Shown: positions 7,855 through 17,059, numbered from the stretch's first letter. The stretch: 41,951 bases of DNA from Alloprevotella tannerae (GCA_015259125.1 JABZGR010000018.1:1-41951); one strand, 5' to 3'. The notes: a model not told the origin generated them from the letters alone. Made by a program: numbers and translations.

Positions 7855-9318
7855 TCACCTAAGACGGACACGATCGCCCGCATCTATACGTAAGAAGATA
7901 AAAAGAAGGATCGTAAAACCCCAAAGACTCGAACCTCCATAACTAAAAAACGGCAAGGGGATGCCGATAACGGGGGTGAGGCCGATAACCATCCCGACAT
8001 TGATAAATACATGAAAGAGTAGTATGCTCACAACGCTATAGCCGTAGACGCGCCCGAAGGTCGTCTGCTGACGTTCGCACAAATAAACTAATCGTAAAAT
8101 CAAGATAAGAAACAAAAATAAGACGCCGGCTGAGCCAATAAAGCCTTGCTCTTCGCCTACCGTGCAGAAGATGAAGTCGGTATCTTGCTCCGGCACATAT
8201 TTTAGTTTGGTCTGCGTGCCGTTCATAAAGCCCTTGCCTTCAAAACCGCCGGAACCTATGGCGATCTTACTTTGGTGTACGTTGTAGCCGGCACCATTAA
8301 GGTCTTCTTCTAAGCCTAACAAGACTTTCACACGCGTTTGCTGATGCGGCTCCAAGACATTGTTGAGCATATAATCGGAAGAATAGAGAAAGGCCGTTGC
8401 GCCTAAAGTGAAGGCCGCTATGAGCGCAAAGCTGTGAACTCTGCTTCCTAAACCAATCCAAGCGATATAGCCGGCCATAAAGATAATGCCAATGAGTTGC
8501 ACCCAAGAAATATCAAAGGGATAGACGAAGGCTGACACGCCGTAAGCAATCAGCTGTATCAACAATCCGCCACCCAAAAGACGCCACGTCAGCGATGGAC
8601 GGCGACAATAGGTAGCTACTAAGCCTACGGTGCTTAGCCAGATAAGGAAAAGAACAACGGATTGACCAACCATCGCCGTCGTTTGTGGTAATGTGATCTC
8701 AGAAAAGCGTATACCGACTACGAAGACGACGACGGCTGCCACGGCTGTAAATAGTATGCTTCCGGGCATTCCCTCGCGATATAGCACGAAGAAGAAAGCG
8801 AAATAGACTAAGGCTGATCCCGTCTCTTGCTGCATGACGATCAAGACCATGGGCAGCAAAATTAGGAGTATGGCTTTTGCAAAATTGCGCACGTTCTCAA
8901 TGGTAAAACCATATTGATTCATGAGTTTGGCTAAAGCTAAGGCCGTAGCACACTTCGCAAACTCTGCGGGCTGCAAACTGACAGAACCTAAACTTATCCA
9001 CGATCGCGAACCTTTTATATCTTTGGCTATAAAGGGCGTTACCAACAGCAGGACCATAAATGCGATGTATAAAAGGCCGGAAAGGGAGTCGAAATACTTA
9101 TCGTCTAACATCAAGAGGAATGTTCCCAAGCCTATAGAGCAGGCTATCCAAACCAATTGCTTTCCGGAGCGCGTACTCCAGCTGAAGAAGTCAGTATCAC
9201 CAATTTCGTGGCTCGCTCCACATATACTAAACCAACCGCCAACCAAAAGGAGGAGGTACAGGAGTATTACTACCTTATCTGCCCGCAAGGCCGGGTTGCC
9301 TATACGCCTATCGTTCAT
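7855..9318 (-). CDS. rodA: Rod-shape SEDS peptidoglycan polymerase RodA
   Basis: 487 residues from ATG 9318. This start is chosen because GGAGG precedes it and it overlaps the mrdA stop by 11 bp; a longer frame upstream is only a shadow of mrdA. SEDS proteins polymerise lipid II glycan strands with a class B PBP. Seen: about ten membrane helices; GSRSWISLGSVSLQPAEFAK, with the conserved Q-P-E/A region; the extracytoplasmic QSKIAIGSGGFEGKG loop; PEQDTDFIFCTVGEEQGFIG; and the C-terminal PLPFFSYGGSS signature. It partners the PBP2 encoded immediately upstream. Confidence 0.95.
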   Translation of the reverse strand: MNDRRIGNPALRADKVVILLYLLLLVGGWFSICGASHEIGDTDFFSWSTRSGKQLVWIACSIGLGTFLLMLDDKYFDSLSGLLYIAFMVLLLVTPFIAKDIKGSRSWISLGSVSLQPAEFAKCATALALAKLMNQYGFTIENVRNFAKAILLILLPMVLIVMQQETGSALVYFAFFFVLYREGMPGSILFTAVAAVVVFVVGIRFSEITLPQTTAMVGQSVVLFLIWLSTVGLVATYCRRPSLTWRLLGGGLLIQLIAYGVSAFVYPFDISWVQLIGIIFMAGYIAWIGLGSRVHSFALIAAFTLGATAFLYSSDYMLNNVLEPHQQTRVKVLLGLEEDLNGAGYNVHQSKIAIGSGGFEGKGFMNGTQTKLKYVPEQDTDFIFCTVGEEQGFIGSAGVLFLFLILILRLVYLCERQQTTFGRVYGYSVVSILLFHVFINVGMVIGLTPVIGIPLPFFSYGGSSLWGFTILLFIFLRIDAGDRVRLR

Positions 9319-11158
9319 AACCTCCATAATTGATTCGACGATGCTGGAAGACATTGGCCTTCGCTGCCGATGAGGCTGACAAACGTCCATTTATAAACTG
9401 CTCCATAATCAGTGCGCCCAAGGGTACGCCATAAGCGTCGCCAAAACCGCCATTCTCGACATAGACGGCCACCGCTATTTTCGGATTGTTCATAGGTGCA
9501 AAGCCCATAAAAGCAGAGTGGTCTTGTCCGCGGTTCTGGGCAGTACCGGTTTTTCCGCAAACCTCAATGCCGGGAATGTTTGCACCTCGACAAGTACCGG
9601 CTAATACGGCACGCCGCATACCGGCTACGCTGTAGTCGTACCAATGGCGATCAACACCGGTAAAATTGCGACGGTAGTACTTCGGATCCAAGCGCCCGTC
9701 TTGCACGCTCTTGACGACGTGGGGCGTATAGAAATAGCCGCGGTTGGCAACCGTAGCGGCCAGATTGCAGATCTGCAAAGGCGTGGCAGTAACTTCGCCC
9801 TGACCAATTGCAATGGAGATTACTGTGAGGCCATTCCAAGCGCCATGATAGGCCTTATCATAATATTGTGCGTTGGGAATCATACCTCGCTTCTCGCCGG
9901 GTAAGTCGACACCCAATTTATAACCATATCCCATCTTCACCAAATGATCTTTCCAACAGGTAAGTGCGCGCTGCACGGAGCCATATTTACGCTTCATAGA
10001 TAAAAGTCGGTAGAGATTCCAACAGAAATAGGAGTTGCAGGAAGTGCCAATGGCCGGTACGAGGTTGATGGGGGATGCATGTCCGTGACAACCGACGTGG
10101 AGACCTTTATAATTGAAACCATGGTGGCAGGGAAAGGCTACTTGCGGAGTGATGCTGCCTTCTTGCAAGCCAATGAGGGCTTGCGTGATCTTAAAGGTCG
10201 AACCGGGAGGATACATACCCATAATGGAGCGATTCAGCATCGGCTTCATCGGGTCTTTATCCAGTATCATATGGTTTCGGCCACGATCACGCCCAACCAT
10301 AATCTGGGGGTTATAAGTGGGCGAAGAGGCCATACAGATGATTTGACCGGTAGAGGGCTCGATAGCTACGATCGCACCTAATTTTCCTTCTAATAAACGC
10401 TCGGCCAATTGCTGCGTTTTTATGTCAATACTCAGCGTAAGATTCTTACCGGCCACGGGTTTCTTATCGTATTTACCATTTAGGTAATGGCCTTTGGTTC
10501 GCCCGTGAACATCACGCAACATAATGCGCAAGCCTTTCTCGCCTCGCAGGATTTTTTCGTAAGAGCGCTCAACACCTAACTTGCCGATGTAATCGCCACT
10601 TGCATAATAAGGGTCGGCGTCTATTTCTTTCTGGTTCACTTCGCCGACATCGCCCAAGATGTGGGCGGCAAAAGAATCTGCATAACGACGTATGCTGCGC
10701 TTCTCTATGGAAAAGCCGTTGAAACGGAAAAGCTTTTCGCGAAAGAGGGAGAACTCGCGGGCCGGAATTTGCGTCATAAAGACCTGGGGCGTATAACGGG
10801 AATAGCCGGGATTCTTTTGCGGATCTTTTATTTCTTCGCAGCGTTGTTTGTAAAACTCTGGCGTGATTCCTATGGTACGACAAAAGTCGAGGGTATCTAT
10901 ACCGTGCTGCTCACTCATCGTCACCATAATATTATAGGATGGCTCATTGTAAACAAGCAATTCGCCATTGCGGGCGAATATCAAACCACGCGATGGAAAC
11001 AGAACATCTTTGCGAAAAGCATTGGAGTCGGCATTCTTCTTATAGTCGTCGCTAAACAATTGCAAGGTGAGCAGGCGAATCAGATAAATAAGAATGATGC
11101 CGACGGCTACGCCGCTAATCACAAATTTCCGGTTACTATAATTTTTGTAGACTTTCAA
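9308..11158 (-). CDS. mrdA: Penicillin-binding protein 2 (elongasome transpeptidase)
   Basis: 616 residues with one N-terminal membrane anchor (about 12-34). It is a class B PBP that cross-links peptidoglycan in the periplasm during lateral growth. Seen: dimerisation domain start FPSRGLIFARNGE; active-site S320-T-F-K323 in PPGSTFK; second motif S373-C-N; and K536-T-G in CGKTGTAQ. Gene order mreB-mreC-mreD-mrdA-rodA is the conserved Bacteroidales order. It starts 16 bp after mreD and overlaps rodA, so the pair is translationally linked. Confidence 0.95.
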   Translation of the reverse strand: MKVYKNYSNRKFVISGVAVGIILIYLIRLLTLQLFSDDYKKNADSNAFRKDVLFPSRGLIFARNGELLVYNEPSYNIMVTMSEQHGIDTLDFCRTIGITPEFYKQRCEEIKDPQKNPGYSRYTPQVFMTQIPAREFSLFREKLFRFNGFSIEKRSIRRYADSFAAHILGDVGEVNQKEIDADPYYASGDYIGKLGVERSYEKILRGEKGLRIMLRDVHGRTKGHYLNGKYDKKPVAGKNLTLSIDIKTQQLAERLLEGKLGAIVAIEPSTGQIICMASSPTYNPQIMVGRDRGRNHMILDKDPMKPMLNRSIMGMYPPGSTFKITQALIGLQEGSITPQVAFPCHHGFNYKGLHVGCHGHASPINLVPAIGTSCNSYFCWNLYRLLSMKRKYGSVQRALTCWKDHLVKMGYGYKLGVDLPGEKRGMIPNAQYYDKAYHGAWNGLTVISIAIGQGEVTATPLQICNLAATVANRGYFYTPHVVKSVQDGRLDPKYYRRNFTGVDRHWYDYSVAGMRRAVLAGTCRGANIPGIEVCGKTGTAQNRGQDHSAFMGFAPMNNPKIAVAVYVENGGFGDAYGVPLGALIMEQFINGRLSASSAAKANVFQHRRINYGGYER

Positions 11159-11174
11159 AACAAACGGTGAGTCT

Positions 11175-11684
11175 TTATTTTTCGTTTCTAATACGCTCCA
11201 TTGCCGCTACAATCAGCAGGGTAAGGATTGTGCTTCCGCCTATGCTCATCAAAAGGTATTGCCAATTGAAAAAACTGAAGGCTTCTATGCCGAAGAAAAG
11301 CGTACAGTTGAGCAAAGAGGCCGCAAAGGCATAACGCAAGAATGGGCCCCACTCCATCATTTTTACACCCGGAAGAAACGGAACGTTCTCATCGCGATCC
11401 GTTGGACCGAAAAGGCGCAAGAGCAACGGAACGATCAAGCCCATAGCCGCCATTGAAGACGCTGCAACGCCGGGCGTGGTTGCAAAAAGATCGACAAGCA
11501 TCCCCATCATAAAGCCTAAAACGACATACAACCAGCGCGCTGTTTCGCCAGGCAAGATCAAGAGGAAGTAAATGTAAGGCATAGGGGTTGCGAAGCCAAG
11601 GATGTGAATGTGATTAAACACCAAGACCTGCAAAAGAAGTAAGGATATGAACCACCCGAAACGAGAAAGAAAAGTCTGTACCAT
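11175..11684 (-). CDS. mreD: Rod shape-determining protein MreD
   Basis: 169 residues, mainly five hydrophobic segments, with the MreD-like N-terminal region FNHIHILGFATPMPYIYFLLILP and the GFMMGMLVDLF segment. It is an inner-membrane part of the elongasome beside MreC. It begins 8 bp after the mreC stop and ends 16 bp before mrdA, so it is inside the operon. Identification rests on both sequence and position. Confidence 0.9.
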   Translation of the reverse strand: MVQTFLSRFGWFISLLLLQVLVFNHIHILGFATPMPYIYFLLILPGETARWLYVVLGFMMGMLVDLFATTPGVAASSMAAMGLIVPLLLRLFGPTDRDENVPFLPGVKMMEWGPFLRYAFAASLLNCTLFFGIEAFSFFNWQYLLMSIGGSTILTLLIVAAMERIRNEK

Positions 11685-11692
11685 AACTTCTA

Positions 11693-12574
11693 TTAATTAG
11701 TTAAGCCACCATTCATCGCATCTTGCGCTTCTTGTTGAGCCACACGATTGCGCAGCGTATCAATTTCAGATTTATAGGGCGTAGCTATCACCTCTACGTT
11801 ACGCAAGTTGCTAAAGTTTGTCCCTAACGTTATGCGCAATTTATAACTCTGGCCATCTGCTGAATTTTCAAGCTTACGAACGCGTCCCACGAAAAGCCCG
11901 GGGGGAAAGACAGCGCTATAGCCGCTCGTCTCAACAATGGCTCCAGGATGCACACGGGCATAACGCGGAATATCGTTAACGTCTGCGTGAAAGAGATTCC
12001 CGCCTGACCATTGTAAAAAACCAAAATAGTTCTGCCCACGTACACGGCAACTGATGCTCGACTTGCGATTCGTCACGGGAATTACTAAGGCGTGATGAGC
12101 GGCAGCGAGATAAACTATACCCACGACGCCTCGCCCACTAACAACGCCCATTTCCGGTCGCACGCCATCTTCCGTACCACGGTCAATGACAATATAATTA
12201 TTGGCGCGCGAAGTCTCATTTGAAACGACAGTTGCAGGAATAAGAGTATATCCCTTCAAGCGTTCCATCATCAGCTGATTAGTAATCGTAGAGTCCTTTT
12301 GCGTGTTAGCCAAAAGCTCTCGCAGAGTTGCGTTTTGTTGCGCCAACGCCACGTTCTGCGCCGTTAGCTCGCGATTAACTTCGCCCAAATTCATATACGA
12401 TAGGCCATCGGCATACCAGCGATTAATTCCGGCCACAGCATCATTGGCAGCCGTAAACCAAACGCTACCCTGGAAGCTATTGAAGCGAAACAAAATCGTC
12501 AAGCTGACAGCTTCTAAAAGCAGAAATACGAAGAAATAATTGTATTTACGAAGAAAGTCGAGAAACGTGCGCAT
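11693..12574 (-). CDS. mreC: Rod shape-determining protein MreC
   Basis: 293 residues. One membrane helix (about 12-30) is followed by a coiled coil (about 65-95, rich in N/Q/E/L: NRELTAQNVALAQQNATLRE) and two beta-rich domains. Family segments seen: ATVVSNETSRANNYIVIDRG, GVRPEMGVVSGRGVVGIV and PGAIVETSGYSAVFPPGLFVG. MreC organises PBP2/RodA on the periplasmic side. The gene lies 103 bp after mreB, the largest gap in the cluster, and ends just before mreD. Confidence 0.95.
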   Translation of the reverse strand: MRTFLDFLRKYNYFFVFLLLEAVSLTILFRFNSFQGSVWFTAANDAVAGINRWYADGLSYMNLGEVNRELTAQNVALAQQNATLRELLANTQKDSTITNQLMMERLKGYTLIPATVVSNETSRANNYIVIDRGTEDGVRPEMGVVSGRGVVGIVYLAAAHHALVIPVTNRKSSISCRVRGQNYFGFLQWSGGNLFHADVNDIPRYARVHPGAIVETSGYSAVFPPGLFVGRVRKLENSADGQSYKLRITLGTNFSNLRNVEVIATPYKSEIDTLRNRVAQQEAQDAMNGGLTN

Positions 12575-12677
12575 CGTTTTTGCTGCCCCGTAAGGCGCTA
12601 AAAGGGAAGAGAAAGGAAAAGAGAGCTACCACACAGCCGCGCGCCCTCTTCCCCATCAATATTATATTACGTTACGC

Positions 12678-13712
12678 TCAACGCATCAAGAATGTATAGT
12701 CGTCGACGTGTTTTAATGCAACGCCCGTTCCGCGCGCCACGCACAACAAGGGTTCTTCCGCCACGTGAAACGGAATATTAATCTTATCCGTCAAGCGCTT
12801 GTCAAGGCCGCGCAGCAGTGCGCCACCACCAGTCAGATAGATTCCATTGTGTACAATGTCCGCATAAAGCTCTGGCGGCGTATTTTCTAAAGCATTGATG
12901 ACGGCCTGTTCTATTTTGGCAATGCTCTTCTCCAAGCAATGCGCTATTTCTTGGTAGCAAACAGGCACCTCCATCGGCATAGCCGTGATACGGTTAGGTC
13001 CGTGTACGATGAAATCTTCCGGCGCACTTTCGCCAAGGTCTGTTTGAGCAGCACCAACATTGATTTTAATACGCTCAGCCATTCGCTCGCTGACACGTAC
13101 ATTGTGCTGACGACTCATGTATTCCTGAATGTCGGCCGTAAAGTCATCACCGGCCATCTTGATGCTATTGTTAGAAACAATACCGCCAAGCGAGATCACA
13201 GCAATCTCTGTCGTACCGCCGCCTATGTCTACAATCATATTGCCTTCAGGCGCATTGACGTCCAGACCTATACCGATAGCGGCAGCCATCGGTTCATAAA
13301 TCAAGAATACGTCACGCCCACCGGCATGTTCTGCTGAGTCGCGCACTGCACGAAGCTCCACTTCCGTAGAACCTGACGGGACACCGATCACCATGCGCAA
13401 AGCCGGCGAAAAGAGGCGCTTGCCTTTATGTACCATACGTATGAGGCCGCGCATCATCTGCTCGCAAGCATTAAAGTCTGCAATCACGCCATCACGCAAG
13501 GGGCGGATAACGCGTATCTTATTATTTGTCTTCTCGTACATCAGCTTGGCTTGTTCGCCCACTGCAATCATACGATCCGAATGTTCATCCAACGCTACTA
13601 CAGAAGGCTGATCTACGATGATTTGATCGCCATTGATAATAATTGTATTGGCCGTTCCTAAGTCGATGGCCAACTCCTGCGTAAAGGAGAATAACTTACT
13701 GAAAAAACTCAT
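12678..13712 (-). CDS. mreB: Actin-like rod-shape protein MreB
   Basis: 344 residues from ATG 13712 (MSFFSKLFSF). A longer frame to 13751 lacks conservation and crowds the purH stop. MreB forms ATP-dependent filaments under the membrane that guide the elongasome. Seen: phosphate-1 AIDLGTANT, phosphate-2 VDIGGGTTEIAVISLGG, and the adenosine motif TGGGALLRGLD. The N-terminal FFSKLFSF is an amphipathic membrane-binding stretch. It starts 62 bp after the truncated purH. Confidence 0.97.
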   Translation of the reverse strand: MSFFSKLFSFTQELAIDLGTANTIIINGDQIIVDQPSVVALDEHSDRMIAVGEQAKLMYEKTNNKIRVIRPLRDGVIADFNACEQMMRGLIRMVHKGKRLFSPALRMVIGVPSGSTEVELRAVRDSAEHAGGRDVFLIYEPMAAAIGIGLDVNAPEGNMIVDIGGGTTEIAVISLGGIVSNNSIKMAGDDFTADIQEYMSRQHNVRVSERMAERIKINVGAAQTDLGESAPEDFIVHGPNRITAMPMEVPVCYQEIAHCLEKSIAKIEQAVINALENTPPELYADIVHNGIYLTGGGALLRGLDKRLTDKINIPFHVAEEPLLCVARGTGVALKHVDDYTFLMR

Positions 13713-13774
13713 TATCTCTTTATTTTCTTTCGCCCTATCCACAGCGCTCAACCTTAGAGCTACTGTGCGCTACA

Positions 13775-14374
13775 TCATTTTTCCGAAGTCTCAAACCAAG
13801 CGTGAATCGCCGTATCGTATTGGCTGCTAACCTCAAAAGCGCGTTCCGCAAAGTAGCGGCGTTGCTCGATGGTCGTCTGAGCGCCCTCGCGAAGTATGCC
13901 GGCCAAAGTGGCATATTCTGACTTTGACGGAATGATTACTACGTCCTTGAAATTTTTCGCACCGGCTCTAATCAAGCTGATGCCGCCTATATCTATCTTT
14001 TCGATGATCTCGGCAGCTGAAGCTCCACTCGCTACGGTCGCCTCGAAGGGATAGAGATCTACGATCACCAAGTCGATGGGTGAAATGGCATACTTCAATA
14101 TCTCCGCCTCGTCCTCAGCTAAACCGCGGCGCCCCAAGATTCCACCAAATATTTTAGGGTGCAATGTTTTGACACGCCCGCCGAGTATCGACGGATACGC
14201 AGTCACGTCCTCTACGCGTTGACAGGGATAGCCCAGCGATTCGATAAACTTTTGAGTTCCACCGGTTGAGAGCAATTTTACTCCTTCGCGGTGAAGGGCA
14301 GCAAGGATTTCTTCCAAGCCATCTTTATGATAAACGGAAATAAGTGCCGTGCGAATAGTTTTGATTTCTGACAT
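13775..14374 (-). CDS. purH: Standalone IMP cyclohydrolase domain (PurH N-terminal half)
   Basis: 199 residues from ATG 14374 (MSEIKTIRTALISVYHKDG). The longer frame to 14425 would run through the promoter box at 14405-14412. IMP cyclohydrolase closes FAICAR to IMP, the last purine-synthesis step. Seen: LLSTGGTQKFIESLG, VEDVTAYPSILGGRVKTLHP, ILGRRG, DLVIVDLYPFEATV and the EKIDIGGISLIRAGAKNF substrate loop. The bifunctional Bacteroides protein is about 507 residues; here it ends at YDTAIHAWFETSEK and mreB starts 62 bp later, so the roughly 300-residue AICAR transformylase domain is absent, not frameshifted. Either that activity is encoded elsewhere or the gene has degenerated. The cyclohydrolase part looks intact. 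Confidence 0.9.
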   Translation of the reverse strand: MSEIKTIRTALISVYHKDGLEEILAALHREGVKLLSTGGTQKFIESLGYPCQRVEDVTAYPSILGGRVKTLHPKIFGGILGRRGLAEDEAEILKYAISPIDLVIVDLYPFEATVASGASAAEIIEKIDIGGISLIRAGAKNFKDVVIIPSKSEYATLAGILREGAQTTIEQRRYFAERAFEVSSQYDTAIHAWFETSEK

Positions 14375-14404
14375 AGATTTCTCTGAATGAAAACGTTTTG
14401 CCCG

Positions 14405-14412
14405 CAAAGTTA
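14405..14412 (-). promoter_or_regulatory. -7 box of the purH-mre-rodA operon
   Basis: On the minus strand this reads TAACTTTG (TAnnTTTG). A near-match to the -33 TTTG (TTGG) lies about 19 bp further upstream at 14432-14435. It is 31 bp before the purH ATG. Confidence 0.6.
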
Positions 14413-14591
14413 GTAAATGGGGCACGAAGTGCCAACATTGCGGTATGATTTATTCCGTTTGAAAATCAATTTTTCTTATTTCTTTCGGAGTATTTTGAAA
14501 CTGTTCGTTTCTCTTGTCCTACTTTATACTACCACAACAAATCACGAGACACTTTATGCTGACGTCCGTTCGCCCTACACTCATTATATAT

Positions 14592-14626
14592 AAAACAAAA
14601 GCGCCTTCCGCTTATCAGAAGACGCT
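14592..14626 (-). terminator. Terminator of aspS
   Basis: On the minus strand, AGCGTCTTC and GAAGGCGCT form a 9-bp stem with one mismatch around a 9-nt loop, followed by TTTGTTTT. It begins about 22 bp after the aspS stop. Confidence 0.8.
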
Positions 14627-14647
14627 TCCTTGTAAAGCCTAAAGGGC

Positions 14648-16420
14648 TTAATCGTTCTTTTCGATGGGCTGCAGCGCGATGTGCAGTTCGTCCAACTGTT
14701 TTTGATCTACCGTCGACGGCGCATCAAGCATCACGTCGCGCCCATTATTATTCTTCGGGAAAGCAATGCAGTCGCGAATACTATCGAGTCCGGCAAAGAT
14801 GCTCACCCAGCGATCCAAACCATAAGCGAGGCCGCCGTGAGGAGGAGCACCATACTTAAAGGCATTCATCAAGAAGCCAAACTGCTCTTGGGCACTCTCG
14901 GGAGTAAAGCCAAGTGCTTTAAAGATTTTAGCCTGCAACTCTGCATCGTGGATACGGATACTTCCACCGCCAACTTCCACACCATTGCATACCATATCGT
15001 AGGCGTTGGCACAGACGCGCTCGGGCGCGCTATCGAGCAAGCCGACGTCTTCCGGCTTTGGCGCCGTAAAGGGATGGTGCATCGCCATCAAGCGGCCTTC
15101 TTCCTCGCTCCATTCAAACATCGGGAAGTCTACAACCCAAAGCAAGGCAAACTTATTCTTATCGCGCAAGCCCAAGCGTCCGCCCATCAAAAGGCGCAGT
15201 TCGCACAATTGCTTGCGGGCTTTTTGTGTATCCGGACCGGAAATGATCAAAATCAAATCGCCCGGACGTGCCTGCATCTTATCTTTTAAACCATTGAGAA
15301 CGGCTGCATCGTAGAATTTGTCTACCGAACTCTTCACGCTGCCGTCTTCTTGAACGCGGGCATACACAAGGCCTTTCGCGCCGATTTGCGGACTGCGCAC
15401 GAAGTCGGTCAATTCGTCGAGTTGCTTCCGTGTATAAACGGCACAACCCGGCACGCAAATACCACCAATGTAGGTTGCTTCATTAAAGACGCCAAACGTG
15501 CCGGTGCCTTTCAGCTGATCCATAAGTTCGACAAACTCCATGCCGAAGCGCATATCGGGTTTGTCAGAACCAAAGCGGCGCATTGCCTCCGCCCAACTCA
15601 GACGCAAGAAGGGTTCTTCGCCCAAATCGACGCCGCGCACGGACTTAAAGAGATACTTGGTCATCTCTTCAAATGTGTTGATCACGTCGTCTTGTTCTAC
15701 GAAACTCATTTCGCAGTCGATTTGCGTAAATTCGGGCTGGCGATCAGCGCGTAAATCTTCGTCTCTAAAGCATTTTACGATCTGAAAGTAACGATCCATT
15801 CCGGCAACCATCAACAACTGCTTCAGCGTTTGCGGACTCTGCGGAAGCGCATAGAAGCAACCTGGATTCATACGTGACGGCACCACAAAATCGCGTGCGC
15901 CTTCAGGCGTAGAGCCGATCAGGGCCGGCGTCTCTATCTCCAAGAAGCCTTTTTCATCTAAGAAGCGGCGCACTTCGAGCGTCATCTTATGGCGCAGTTC
16001 CATATTCCGACGCACGCAGTTGCGGCGCAGGTCAAGAAAGCGATATTTCATGCGCAGATCATCTCCGCCATCGGTCTCATCTTCTATGGTAAATGGCGGC
16101 GTAAGGCTCTCATTGAGCACCACCAGTTCGCTTACGATCACTTCAATATCGCCTGTGGGGATCTTGTCGTTTTTGCTGAAGCGCTCGTTCACGCTTCCTG
16201 TCACCTGCAATACATATTCGCGCCCCAACTGGTTCGCGCGCTCACACAGGGCGGCATCTGTCTCGGTATTGAATACTAATTGCGTGATGCCATAGCGGTC
16301 GCGCAAATCTACAAACGTCATTCCGCCCATCTTGCGAAGCCGCTGCACCCAACCGGCCAGCACCACTTGCTCGCCAACATTGGCTAAGCGCAACTCTCCG
16401 CACGTCTTCGTTCTATACAT
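14648..16420 (-). CDS. aspS: Aspartyl-tRNA synthetase
   Basis: 590 residues, the usual bacterial length. It charges tRNA(Asp). Seen: N-terminal OB-fold (VVLAGWVQRLRKMGGMTFVDLRDR); the class II core with FRDEDLRADRQPEFTQID (motif 2); a bacterial-type GAD insertion domain in the middle; and motif 3 GGLAYGLDRW near the C-terminus. A TATCTTTG box lies 31 bp upstream of the ATG and a terminator follows the stop, so it is a single-gene unit. Confidence 0.97.
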   Translation of the reverse strand: MYRTKTCGELRLANVGEQVVLAGWVQRLRKMGGMTFVDLRDRYGITQLVFNTETDAALCERANQLGREYVLQVTGSVNERFSKNDKIPTGDIEVIVSELVVLNESLTPPFTIEDETDGGDDLRMKYRFLDLRRNCVRRNMELRHKMTLEVRRFLDEKGFLEIETPALIGSTPEGARDFVVPSRMNPGCFYALPQSPQTLKQLLMVAGMDRYFQIVKCFRDEDLRADRQPEFTQIDCEMSFVEQDDVINTFEEMTKYLFKSVRGVDLGEEPFLRLSWAEAMRRFGSDKPDMRFGMEFVELMDQLKGTGTFGVFNEATYIGGICVPGCAVYTRKQLDELTDFVRSPQIGAKGLVYARVQEDGSVKSSVDKFYDAAVLNGLKDKMQARPGDLILIISGPDTQKARKQLCELRLLMGGRLGLRDKNKFALLWVVDFPMFEWSEEEGRLMAMHHPFTAPKPEDVGLLDSAPERVCANAYDMVCNGVEVGGGSIRIHDAELQAKIFKALGFTPESAQEQFGFLMNAFKYGAPPHGGLAYGLDRWVSIFAGLDSIRDCIAFPKNNNGRDVMLDAPSTVDQKQLDELHIALQPIEKND

Positions 16421-16450
16421 GCTTTATTTCGATTATGCTAAATTCTATGG

Positions 16451-16458
16451 CAAAGATA
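16451..16458 (-). promoter_or_regulatory. -7 box of aspS
   Basis: The minus strand reads TATCTTTG, a consensus TAnnTTTG, 31 bp upstream of the aspS ATG. No clear TTTG is seen at the -33 distance. Confidence 0.55.
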
Positions 16459-16642
16459 CTACTTTTCGATGGAAACCTACGAGAATCAAGGCTTTCAATC
16501 TTTGTATGCGGCGATTTCTTGCGGACAACGCGATGCGGACGGAGGCTGTAAGGACTCAGCCAACGGCTGGGCTTACGAGAAATGGAGTATTCCGCGCCGA
16601 CACAAGATGAGGTAAAGATGTGGAGCGAGAACGGTTGGTAGC

Positions 16643-16685
16643 GCCCTCTCCCACACTCACTTTCTACTGACTAAGAGGGCTTTTT
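16643..16685 (+). terminator. Terminator-like hairpin on the plus strand in the aspS upstream region
   Basis: GCCCTCT (16643-16649) and AGAGGGC (16674-16680) enclose a 24-nt loop, followed directly by TTTTT. There is no recognised plus-strand gene before it, apart from a 48-codon open frame at 16469-16615. It could end a small RNA or be a chance hairpin. Confidence 0.35.
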
Positions 16686-16732
16686 ACACATATCGACAAC
16701 AAACTTTCGCACGCCCAAAACCGGTCGGCGGA

Positions 16733-16820
16733 GTGTGCGCTCACGATAACAAAGGTTTACGCTCGTGATAAAAAGAGCTTCACCTCACGATAACAAAGGT
16801 TTCACCTCACGAGCGCAAAC
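16733..16820. repeat. 22-bp minisatellite array, family A, locus 2 (exactly 4 units)
   Basis: Units start at 16733, 16755, 16777 and 16799, each 22 bp. Unit positions 9-14 read TCACGA, TCGTGA, TCACGA and TCACGA. Right halves are TAACAAAG (twice), TAAAAAGA and GCGCAAAC. It lies in the 639-bp gap between the TPR gene and aspS, both on the minus strand, so this locus is neither convergent nor divergent. Confidence 0.9.
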
Positions 16821-16887
16821 GGCGGGAAGAAAATTGTGGCGTGGGAAAATCAATAGTCGGGACGCTGAAAAATTTGATAGGAGGGAA

Positions 16888-16926
16888 TAAAAATACGTAG
16901 GACGACCAATAGAAGTCGTCCTACGT
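16888..16926 (-). terminator. Terminator downstream of the 410-residue TPR gene
   Basis: ACGTAGGACGAC (16895-16906) pairs perfectly with GTCGTCCTACGT (16915-16926) around an 8-nt loop. On the minus strand it is followed by ATTTTTAT. It lies about 135 bp after the TPR gene stop. Confidence 0.75.
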
Positions 16927-17059
16927 GTATGGTTCTAAGAAAGAGTTAGCCCTATGCTTCGTTTGCCCACTACTTGCACCTGCTTGCTAAAAAAAAGAAG
17001 AGAGGTGGGCAATGATAGCGGCGATATGGGCAAACAGCCACAAAGAGAGGTGGAAAAAT

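Noticed and set aside
9625..9839. Minus-strand frames of 62 codons inside mrdA
   Set aside because: Out-of-frame shadows of a well-supported penicillin-binding protein gene.
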